This document shows, piece after piece, positions 1 through 5,799 of a stretch of 9,159 bases of DNA. The stretch is taken from NCBI GenBank assembly GCA_019313105.1, contig JAFDBW010000258.1:1-9159 (forward strand), in the 5' to 3' direction. Within the stretch, counting starts at the first letter, position 1, and the number at the start of each line of letters is the position of its first letter. The position numbers and the translations under genes were made by a program. The notes beneath the pieces are model-generated. The model did not search any database. It saw only the letters and a program-made list of their open reading frames with translations, and had not been told where the DNA came from. The stretch is from Deltaproteobacteria bacterium (GTDB taxonomy: Bacteria; Desulfobacterota; Desulfuromonadia; Desulfuromonadales; BM103).

Positions 1-87
1 GGCAAGACCTGGTGAACAATCTTCATCGTTATCCCCTACCGGGGCTTCGGACACTGGTTTGTCGCCCCGACCCAGCCTGCGCTGGAG

Positions 88-94
88 AGGAGGT
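88..94 (+). promoter_or_regulatory. Ribosome binding site deciding the start of the zinc-ribbon gene
   Basis: AGGAGGT lies 4-5 bases before the ATG at 99. This strong Shine-Dalgarno match favours that ATG over the upstream in-frame GTG at 12, which has no comparable site. A small hairpin (CCAGC 72-76 with GCTGG 81-85) sits just upstream and could affect access to the site, but this is inference. Confidence 0.8.
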
Positions 95-98
95 CATT

Positions 99-359
99 AT
101 GGCACTGGTACTCTGTCCGGAATGTGGCGAAGAGACCCTGGATCGGCTGACGAATTGTCCGCTTTGTGACAAGCCTCTTGCAGAGGAGCAGCAGACAAGC
201 GAAACCACCAGGCTCCTTATCTACGCGGTCCTGTTCCTGCTGGGCCTGACTGCTGCGACGCTCTGCAACACCATGGGTTACACGAGAACGGCAATTAGCC
301 TGGCCATTGTCGGGATTATCGGCATGGTGGCGATGATCCTGAAGGTAGGCAGGAGCTGA
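99..359 (+). CDS. Small zinc-ribbon membrane protein (hypothetical)
   Basis: The 86-residue product has two parts. The N-terminus carries two Cys pairs, CPEC (C6, C9) and CPLC (C20, C23), spaced as in a short zinc ribbon. It is followed by a polar linker rich in Glu, Gln and Thr, then two likely membrane helices at about residues 38-57 and 64-82 with a short loop between them. The family is not one I can name. Small proteins with a cytoplasmic zinc ribbon fused to two membrane helices are common hypothetical proteins in bacteria. The ATG at 99 is chosen because of the AGGAGGT site before it; the in-frame extension to a GTG at 12 adds residues that do not look conserved. No adjacent plus-strand gene gives a functional hint. 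Metal binding is inferred from the Cys pattern. Confidence 0.8.
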   Translation: MALVLCPECGEETLDRLTNCPLCDKPLAEEQQTSETTRLLIYAVLFLLGLTAATLCNTMGYTRTAISLAIVGIIGMVAMILKVGRS

Positions 360-425
360 CAACGGCCGCAGAGAGTCGCCCCGTTGTGGGGCGGGGCGAA
401 TACCCGGGTGGCACTCGTTGGTACA

Positions 426-479
426 GGGCCGGATTGTGACCAAACATTGGATGCAAAAGCTTTCTTTGCCCGTCGGCCC
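426..479 (+). other. Possible structured RNA or leader (three-way junction)
   Basis: The segment can fold into a closed three-way junction. GGGCCG (426-431) pairs with CGGCCC (474-479). Inside it lie CCAA/TTGG (440-443 with 447-450) and GCAAA/TTTGC (453-457 with 465-469). A separate GC-rich hairpin, CGCCCC/GGGGCG (377-382 with 388-393), lies upstream. The fold matches no riboswitch or small RNA class I recognise. Short stems like these also arise by chance, so this is only a candidate. The rest of 360-552 holds no convincing gene. Confidence 0.2.
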
Positions 480-552
480 GACAAGAAATAACCCTTTTCT
501 CGAATGTCCTGGTGAAGGATGATGGCGTGACTTCCTTAAAGAGCGGCGTCTT

Positions 553-675
553 ATGCTGAAAATGCCGGCATTCAATCAATCCAGCGCAGTGGGAAGCACC
601 GCCAGGGACAGAATTGAAATGCTGCAGAAGAACAGAGAGCAAGCGGTGCAGGTGATCGAGAAGTATAACCGGTAG
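553..675 (+). CDS. Possible 40-residue small protein
   Basis: This short ATG-to-TAG reading frame encodes a hydrophilic peptide. Its C-terminal half (RDRIEMLQKNREQAVQVIEK) looks like an amphipathic helix. Two things argue that it may be real: its stop lies 23 bases before a strong intrinsic terminator, and the composition is protein-like. The ribosome binding site is poor (AAAGAG, about 9 bases before the ATG). The same frame stays open upstream as WRDFLKERRL back to a TGA at 520-522, which also looks protein-like. The gene may therefore have a longer ancestral N-terminus that was lost or frameshifted near 519-522, where ATGATGG offers starts in another frame. I recognise no family. Confidence 0.4.
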   Translation: MLKMPAFNQSSAVGSTARDRIEMLQKNREQAVQVIEKYNR

Positions 676-698
676 ATTATTCCGGCACTGTGAAACAA

Positions 699-738
699 AA
701 CAAGCGGACACCCCTGAATCAAGGAGTGTCCGCTTGTT
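699..738. terminator. Strong bidirectional Rho-independent terminator
   Basis: A 13-bp perfect stem (699-711 with 726-738, GTGTCCGCTTGTT on the right arm) plus two further G-C pairs after one mismatch closes an 8-base loop, TGAATCAA. The plus-strand side is followed by a T-rich tract (TTGTTTGT). The minus-strand side is followed by TTTTGTTT (698-691). It therefore suits both the plus-strand transcript covering the small frame at 553-675 and the minus-strand operon that ends with lemA, 26 bases away. Confidence 0.9.
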
Positions 739-763
739 GTTTGTGCCCGTATTGGTCGTCGAA

Positions 764-1333
764 CTATGTGTGTTCGAACTCCACTTTGACGTCCTGCCGG
801 TGTTGCGGGTCAATTTGCCAAAGGGTTCGTTTGGCAAAGCTGAAGATGCTGGCGACAATCACATCGGGAAACTGCTCAACCCGGATATTGTAAATATTGA
901 CCGACTCGTTGAGGAATTCACGGCGGTCCGCGATCTGATCTTCAAGTTCGGTAATCCGGTACCCGAGCTGCTGAAAAGACTTGTCCGCCTTGAGATCGGG
1001 GTAACGCTCAACCACCATGAATAAAGATTTCAAGGTATCGGTCAGCATGTTCTGGGCCTGGACTTTTTGCTCGTCGGTCCGGGCCTGGTTGACCATGGAG
1101 CGAGCCTTGATGACGGCTTCGAGGGTTTTCTGTTCGTGTTGCATATACCCCTCGCAGACCTTGATCAGCTTGGGCAGCTCATCGTAACGCTGCTTGAGGA
1201 GGACATCAATATTACTCCAGTTTCGCTCGATGTTATTCTTCAGAGCCACGAAGCCATTGTAGATCATGATCACATAGATGACCAAAACAGCAAGCAGAAA
1301 AACCAGGACACCGAGAACTATCAAGCCTGTCAT
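764..1333 (-). CDS. lemA: LemA family protein
   Basis: The 189-residue product has one N-terminal membrane helix (about residues 3-24) with a very short head. A long helical domain follows. The family pattern is visible: YNGFVALKNNIERNWSNIDVLLKQRYDELPKL near the start, RYPDLKA at about 110-116, then E-D-Q-I-A-D-R-R with VNIYNIRVEQFP. LemA proteins are short membrane-anchored helical-bundle proteins of unknown biochemical role. The start chosen is the ATG at 1333, because GGAGGT (1340-1345) precedes it by 6 bases; a further 13 in-frame residues upstream would overlap the preceding gene. It lies 25 bases after the GIDE-domain gene, so the two are very probably cotranscribed and may act together at the membrane. 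It is the last gene before the terminator. Confidence 0.93.
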   Translation of the reverse strand: MTGLIVLGVLVFLLAVLVIYVIMIYNGFVALKNNIERNWSNIDVLLKQRYDELPKLIKVCEGYMQHEQKTLEAVIKARSMVNQARTDEQKVQAQNMLTDTLKSLFMVVERYPDLKADKSFQQLGYRITELEDQIADRREFLNESVNIYNIRVEQFPDVIVASIFSFAKRTLWQIDPQHRQDVKVEFEHT

Positions 1334-1339
1334 GATGAT

Positions 1340-1345
1340 ACCTCC
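1340..1345 (-). promoter_or_regulatory. Ribosome binding site of lemA
   Basis: Read on the minus strand, GGAGGT lies 6 bases before the ATG at 1333, in the 25-base gap after the GIDE gene. It fixes the lemA start downstream of the longer possible reading frame. Confidence 0.8.
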
Positions 1346-1358
1346 AAACGTTTGCAGG

Positions 1359-3374
1359 TTAAGCGCCGACAAACTTCAGCAAACCGTAAAGCGCCAGGCC
1401 AGCGGCACAAAGCCCCGCCAGCAGGAGAGGAATGCTGATCAGCCAGTAGTTGCGCGTCAGCTCCGCCTCGGAGGGGGTTTCGGCGATGACAAAGGGCGTG
1501 CCACGCTGTGGCGCCCGGGTGATAACGACATGTTCTTGCTGGCGCCGGCCGCCGGCGCCCTCCGCCAGGCGCTCCCTGAGTGCCACGTGCTCCGCATCGC
1601 CTCGCGCAACATCCCACTCACCTTCACTGATCCGACCGTCTCCGTCTGTATCGTAGCGGTGCAAAGCCGAACGGTCAAGCTTGAGGTCGCGCAATTTTTC
1701 CGTGGTCCGCTCACGTAAACTCTTCCGCTCCTGCCGCAACGGCCTGGCGAAGCCAAGCACATAGACCGTGGTCCCCTCGTAGATCACATTCTCGACCCAT
1801 TTTTCATTGATATCGCCCTCGCTCAGGCTTACACCGTGGAAAGCCAGCGTCGCGTCTCCCGGAACGCCTGAGTGACTGACCCTGGCTTTAACGGTTGCAG
1901 ATCTCGGGTCAACGGTCACCATCCCGGTACCGTCATCAAGCAGGAAAGGGACGTGTTTACTGTTGATGTCGCTGCTCAGCTTCCACTGGTTGCGACGGTC
2001 TTTTCTGTACTTGCGAACCCGGTAATACACACATGGCGACTCACTCATCGGAGCAACCAGGGCGTATTTGCGAAGAACCCGACCGTGCACCTCCACCAGG
2101 CCCATGGCAATTGAACGTATCCGGCTGGTGGGAGTATTCTCTACCCTGCGCTTGAGGCGGATAAAGTAAAACCCCGCCCAGAACAGACCCGCCGAAGCAA
2201 GAGCAGGAAAGAGTCCGGCTTTCGTCGCGTAGCGCCCCGCTGTGCGGAACACGTCTATATTGCCGACCTCGAGAAAAGCAAACGACGCCGCCAACAGGAT
2301 CGATCCGAGCACAGAGGCAACCATGCCGAGCGAGATTTTTTTTGCCGGGCGATCGGGCGGTGACGGCAACCACTGTTCGGCAGACGCATCACTTCCGGCC
2401 TCTTCCCCTGGCAGATCGCCCGTTTTGATCTCTTTAACCACTTCACCCAGCCCGGGGGTTGCTTCAGCATTCCCCGAAGCGATCGCAGCGGCAAGGGCAG
2501 GCCGACCGGCTGCCGCGGCGACAGCCGCCAGGGCCGGGGCGATATCATCATCTGCAGCTTCGGGTCGATCCTGTTCGAGGTCACACATCAACCAACCGTA
2601 CCGGGTCAATCGTTGCAGAGTCGCGTCCGGGTGTAGAAACTGCCCGTCAAGGCTTTTAATCTGACAGCCGGGGAGACGGCCGAGACCAAAGTCTGCATGG
2701 AGAGAGAAATGCCCAGCATACTCTTTGCAGAGTTCAACGATTGCCTGGATATTGCGCGTTGCACTCAATGTCATTCTGTCACCCAGGCCCTTGGCATTAA
2801 AGCGAGCCGGGAGGACACGGACGGCATCTATGGGACGGTTCTGATCGTCAAGCAGATACAGGTCGAGGACGGGGGTTCCTTTCAGAACGGACTCGACCAT
2901 TTTTTCATTGACCATGGATGTGACGTGCCGGGAATCCTTGTATTGCCGCTGTATCGTATGACGTTTGAGAGCACGCTCTTCGAGTTTACCGGAGATATCG
3001 GCCAGAACCGCGACAACCGAGGCTCCGCGGCAGAGAGGAACGGTCCTTTCACGGCAGACCAGGTCGACCACGTCTGGCTTGACAACCAGTTCGCGCAGAC
3101 GCAGGGGAGGCGCGGTCTGATCGGTCCTTTGAATCACCCAGCAGTCATAACCGTGGTCGCGCAACAGTGCCGCAAGCCGCTCCACTGCTTCACGGTTTCC
3201 CGAGCCGAGCAGAGCCTTGCCGGAGCCTGTCAGCCGGGTTCTTGCGCTGTAGGCATCCAGGCCATGATCGTTCATCAGAACACGCAGGAGTCTTTCCAGG
3301 CCGGGATTAGCCGCCGACCCCTGGCGGGCAATCAGTTGGAAGGTTTTCGATTCTTCGACCATAGGATAATTCAT
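1359..3374 (-). CDS. GIDE-domain membrane protein with N-terminal extension and EF-hand
   Basis: The product is about 671 residues. Residues 1-270 form an unrecognised mixed alpha/beta region. An Ala-rich linker (about 275-340) leads to two membrane helices (about 348-368 and 385-405). A GIDE-type domain (about 419-547) follows, recognisable from GLVEVHGRV, SPCVYYRVRKYRKDRR and FLLDDGTGMVTVDP. A charged stretch contains a canonical EF-hand loop, DTDGDGRISEGE (about 575-586), with Asp at 1, 3 and 5, Ser at 9 and Glu at 12. A last membrane helix (643-667) ends the protein. GIDE domains are named from the mitochondrial ubiquitin ligase MUL1/GIDE; the RING domain is absent here, so ligase activity should not be assumed. 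Bacterial GIDE genes are often found beside lemA, as here. The start is uncertain: ATG 3374, ATG 3362 and TTG 3398 all lack a good ribosome binding site. Calcium binding is inferred from the loop. Confidence 0.85.
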   Translation of the reverse strand: MNYPMVEESKTFQLIARQGSAANPGLERLLRVLMNDHGLDAYSARTRLTGSGKALLGSGNREAVERLAALLRDHGYDCWVIQRTDQTAPPLRLRELVVKPDVVDLVCRERTVPLCRGASVVAVLADISGKLEERALKRHTIQRQYKDSRHVTSMVNEKMVESVLKGTPVLDLYLLDDQNRPIDAVRVLPARFNAKGLGDRMTLSATRNIQAIVELCKEYAGHFSLHADFGLGRLPGCQIKSLDGQFLHPDATLQRLTRYGWLMCDLEQDRPEAADDDIAPALAAVAAAAGRPALAAAIASGNAEATPGLGEVVKEIKTGDLPGEEAGSDASAEQWLPSPPDRPAKKISLGMVASVLGSILLAASFAFLEVGNIDVFRTAGRYATKAGLFPALASAGLFWAGFYFIRLKRRVENTPTSRIRSIAMGLVEVHGRVLRKYALVAPMSESPCVYYRVRKYRKDRRNQWKLSSDINSKHVPFLLDDGTGMVTVDPRSATVKARVSHSGVPGDATLAFHGVSLSEGDINEKWVENVIYEGTTVYVLGFARPLRQERKSLRERTTEKLRDLKLDRSALHRYDTDGDGRISEGEWDVARGDAEHVALRERLAEGAGGRRQQEHVVITRAPQRGTPFVIAETPSEAELTRNYWLISIPLLLAGLCAAGLALYGLLKFVGA

Positions 3375-3443
3375 CTGCCAAGGGTTCTGCGTCCGCAACA
3401 GGCAAGGCTTATCCGCTCAGGCTATAGATATCTTCATGTGCAA

Positions 3444-4610
3444 TCAACTTACCAGTTTTTCAAGGGCCTTGCGGTGGGCGCCATGCACAGGCAAAGAGGT
3501 CAATTCCTCGCCTCCGAACCAAAGCAATCCGTCGCCCTCGGCAACCAGGTCCGGGGATTCGACATCAACCTTGTAAACGGCCAACTCGAGCTTGAAGTGA
3601 CTGTATGCATGGCGAACGTCACAAAGTTTGCAGGGAGCGCCCCGCAACCCCAGGTTCGCGAGTAAACGGCTTGCGACCTGATCCGGGCTCAAGTCATCAG
3701 GCACGTCAACGAACGGAAGCTCCCAAAGCCCCCCCAGAAAACCCTCGGCAGGGCGCTGTCTCAGCATCAGCACCTGGCCTTTTTTGATGATCAGGGCGGC
3801 CTGTCGACGGACCGGTACCCGTGCCTTCTTGCGAGGCAGAGGGAGCTCTGCCACCAGGCCTCTATCGCAGGCCCGGCAGAGTCTCTGTACCGGGCAGATT
3901 CCACAATCAGGTTCTCGTGGTGTACAGACTGTCGCGCCAAGGTCCATGATGGCCTGGGAGTAATCGTGCGGCCTTTCCCGGGAAGTCAGGACCTCTGCCC
4001 ATGCCCAGAGCTGTTTCTCGGCGTTCCTGCCGCGCGGATCGTCCATCCAGGCAAACAGTCGAACCAGTACCCGCCTGACATTGCCGTCGAGAATCGGTGC
4101 CGGTTGATCGAAAGCAATCGCCAGGATCGCTCCGGCCGTGGAGCGACCGATTCCCGGCAGGGCGACCAGTCCGTCAAGGGAGTTCGGGAAAATCCCTCCT
4201 GATTCCTTGACAATTTTACCGGCGGTCCTGTGGAGGTTGCGGGCACGGGAATAATAACCCAGGCCGGCCCACAAGGTGATCACATCGTCCAGAGGCGCCG
4301 AGGCTAGACTTTGCACGCTTGGGAAGCGTTGCAGGAAACGCTTGTAATAAGGGATAACGGCAGCAACGGTCGTCTGCTGCAGCATGATCTCGGAAATCCA
4401 GATACGGTAAGGGTCACGGGTCTGCCGCCATGGTAGGTCACGTCCAGCTCTGCCGTACCAGGAAAGCAGAAGACGGGTGAATTCAGCAGGATCAAAAGGG
4501 AGGACCGATCGGTTAGAGGAAAGGGGAAAGGAGTGAGCGGGAGACTCCCCTTTGCTCTGTCCTCTTTCCCCTTTTCCCTTACCTCTATCCTCTTTCCTCC
4601 TGGAATTCAA
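3444..4610 (-). CDS. mutY: A/G-specific adenine DNA glycosylase
   Basis: This enzyme removes adenine mispaired with 8-oxoguanine or guanine in base excision repair. The 388-residue product has the expected parts. The catalytic Glu is E74 in SEIMLQQT. The helix-hairpin-helix is LPGIGRSTA (151-159), and the catalytic-region Asp is D175 in ILDGNVRRV. The 4Fe-4S ligands are C229, C236, C239 and C245 (spacing 6, 2, 5). A C-terminal Nudix-like 8-oxoG recognition domain contains GLWELP (294-299) and HAYSHF (334-339). The first 35 residues or so are unlike the family: low-complexity, Lys/Arg/Gly/Ser-rich and encoded largely by a purine-rich repeat. No ATG, GTG or TTG occurs in frame near the usual family start, so TTG at 4610 is the only plausible start. 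It overlaps the hisC stop (TTGA) and has AGGAG 5 bases upstream, so translation is probably coupled to hisC. Confidence 0.95.
   Translation of the reverse strand: MNSRRKEDRGKGKGERGQSKGESPAHSFPLSSNRSVLPFDPAEFTRLLLSWYGRAGRDLPWRQTRDPYRIWISEIMLQQTTVAAVIPYYKRFLQRFPSVQSLASAPLDDVITLWAGLGYYSRARNLHRTAGKIVKESGGIFPNSLDGLVALPGIGRSTAGAILAIAFDQPAPILDGNVRRVLVRLFAWMDDPRGRNAEKQLWAWAEVLTSRERPHDYSQAIMDLGATVCTPREPDCGICPVQRLCRACDRGLVAELPLPRKKARVPVRRQAALIIKKGQVLMLRQRPAEGFLGGLWELPFVDVPDDLSPDQVASRLLANLGLRGAPCKLCDVRHAYSHFKLELAVYKVDVESPDLVAEGDGLLWFGGEELTSLPVHGAHRKALEKLVS
4511..4609. repeat. Purine/pyrimidine-biased palindromic element at the hisC-mutY junction
   Basis: The stretch is strongly strand-biased. Purine runs (4516-4533, centred on AAAGGGGAAAG at 4520-4530) are followed by pyrimidine runs (4560-4600). 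An exact 11-bp inverted repeat pairs 4520-4530 with 4564-4574. The 7-mer ACCGATC occurs directly on both sides, at 4504-4510 and 4610-4616, as a target-site duplication would. The element has no gene of its own and lies inside mutY, supplying its first codons. Its identity as an inserted mobile repeat is inference; simple-sequence expansion is the alternative. Confidence 0.5.
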
Positions 4611-5650
4611 CCGATCTCCTTCAGCACTGACAATGTTGATTCCATCTCCTCACGGGTGCCGATCGAGATACGTACGCCATGCGCCAGGACAGGATCGCTG
4701 AAATAACGGACCAGGACCTTGCGCTGGTAAAGAGCATCATAGATCCGCTGACCATTCCGATCCGGAGAGCTGGCAAAAAGGTAATTGGCGCTTGAGGGCA
4801 GAACCGTATAACCGAACCTGGTCAGCTCATGCCTGAACCAGTCACGGGTGGCGCAGATGCGTGCGACACATTCGCCGAAGTACTCCTGGTCCCCGAGTGC
4901 CGCCACCAAGGCAACTTGGGCCAGGCGGTCAAGGTTGTAGTGGTCGCGGATCTTGTCGAGGGCAGCGATAATGTCCGGCCGGGCTATCGCCAGGCCGAGC
5001 CGCATCCCCGCAAGGGAGTAGCTCTTCGAGAGGGTCCTGGTCACGATCACATTCGGCTTGGTTTTGACCAGTTCAAGACAGTTGCTCCCGGCGAAGTCTG
5101 CGTATGCTTCATCGACCACCAGCAAACCGTCGCAGCGATCCGCCAGTGCAGCAACTTCGTCAGGAGACCAGTTCAGACCAAGGGGCGCGTTCGGACTGGT
5201 GAGGAAGAACAGTTTTCCCGGATACCGGGCAGGGAACCCGACGATCTCGCAGTCTTCGGTCAGCGGGTAGATTTTGACTGTTGCCCCCTGCACCTGGGCA
5301 AGGGTCGCATAGTAGGAGTAGGACGGATGCAGGAAGGCGATCTCTTCGCCTTCGCCGGCACAGGCCCTGATCAGGTTGTTAAGGAGTTCATCGGAGCCGT
5401 TGGCCATGATCACCCAGTCAACCGGGTAGCCATAAAGCTCCGCAGCGGCCTTGCGCCCTTCCCGGCAGGCAGCGTCCGGGTACTTGCGCAGGTCATCGCC
5501 GGTGGCCTGCCGGATTGCTTCGATCACCTTTGGTGACGGCGGGTACGGGTTCTCGTTGGTGTTGAGTTTGACCCATTCCGCCTCATCGGGCGGCTGAAAG
5601 CCCGGCACGTATCCGGCCATATCAACGATGTTCTTGCGAAGGTAGCTCAT
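4607..5650 (-). CDS. hisC: Histidinol-phosphate aminotransferase family protein
   Basis: The 347-residue product is a fold-type I PLP aminotransferase that would convert imidazole acetol phosphate and glutamate to histidinol phosphate. Visible signatures are LNTNENPYPPSP (29-40), NGSDELL (84-90), VVDEAYADF (178-186), the PLP-binding Lys K209 in TLSKSYSLAGMRLG with R217, and the C-terminal VRISIGT whose Arg (R327) binds substrate carboxylate. The usual NPNNPTG box reads SPNAPLG (152-158), with Ala in place of the second Asn. The start is the ATG at 5650, preceded by GAGGTG (5655-5660); it gives a normal family length, and a 16-residue upstream extension comes from repeat sequence. No other histidine genes are near, so a broader role with aromatic keto acids is possible. 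The stop overlaps the mutY start. Confidence 0.88.
   Translation of the reverse strand: MSYLRKNIVDMAGYVPGFQPPDEAEWVKLNTNENPYPPSPKVIEAIRQATGDDLRKYPDAACREGRKAAAELYGYPVDWVIMANGSDELLNNLIRACAGEGEEIAFLHPSYSYYATLAQVQGATVKIYPLTEDCEIVGFPARYPGKLFFLTSPNAPLGLNWSPDEVAALADRCDGLLVVDEAYADFAGSNCLELVKTKPNVIVTRTLSKSYSLAGMRLGLAIARPDIIAALDKIRDHYNLDRLAQVALVAALGDQEYFGECVARICATRDWFRHELTRFGYTVLPSSANYLFASSPDRNGQRIYDALYQRKVLVRYFSDPVLAHGVRISIGTREEMESTLSVLKEIG
4616..4620 (-). promoter_or_regulatory. Ribosome binding site for the mutY TTG start
   Basis: AGGAG, read on the minus strand inside the last hisC codons (Lys-Glu), lies 5 bases before the TTG at 4610. It supports translation of mutY from that codon, and hence expression of the unusual N-terminal extension. 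Confidence 0.6.
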
Positions 5651-5654
5651 AATA

Positions 5655-5660
5655 CACCTC
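5655..5660 (-). promoter_or_regulatory. Ribosome binding site of hisC
   Basis: GAGGTG on the minus strand, 4 bases before the ATG at 5650. It decides the hisC start against the longer in-frame possibility at 5698. Confidence 0.7.
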
Positions 5661-5683
5661 AATGAATGACACCCAAGGCAATT

Positions 5684-5779
5684 AACGGAAAGGCGCAAAG
5701 TAAAACGGAAAGGCGCAGAGAGAACCCTTATTTATCGTTTTTCTTTGGGTCATTTTTAAAACTTTGCGTCTTTGCGTTA
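5684..5779. repeat. Intergenic repeat of the 'ACGCAAAG' type with inverted arms
   Basis: Two direct copies of AACGGAAAGGCGCARAG (5684-5700 and 5704-5720) lie at a 20-base period with one difference. The right arm, TTTTAAAACTTTGCGTCTTTGCGTT (in 20-base terms, core ACTTTGCGTC at 5761-5770), is the near reverse complement of the left arm. Read on the minus strand, 15 of 17 bases agree between the arms. The element fills the gap between mqnC and hisC. On the minus strand it encodes a spurious peptide starting MTQRKTINKG, of the kind often mis-annotated in genomes carrying this repeat. In mRNA it would fold into an imperfect hairpin between the two genes. Confidence 0.75.
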
Positions 5780-5799
5780 AATCCTTATAGCGTCGAGAA

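Noticed and set aside
375..400. Terminator after the zinc-ribbon gene
   Set aside because: The GC-rich hairpin at 377-393 is followed by GGGCGAATACCC, with no T tract; it is not an intrinsic terminator.
36..575. Long minus-strand open frame opposite the zinc-ribbon gene
   Set aside because: It is antisense to the gene at 99-359, has protein-unlike composition (rich in Arg, His, Pro, Gln) and no ribosome binding site; it is a shadow.
3421..3447. Promoter candidate for the GIDE gene (TTGATT 3442-3447, TATAGC 3421-3426, minus strand)
   Set aside because: The spacer is only 15 bases and both boxes are weak; it overlaps the mutY stop codon. Not enough to annotate.
2697..3665. 322-codon plus-strand open frame
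   Set aside because: It lies opposite the GIDE and mutY genes, both of which have clear family motifs; its translation shows no recognisable domain. It results from GC-rich third positions.
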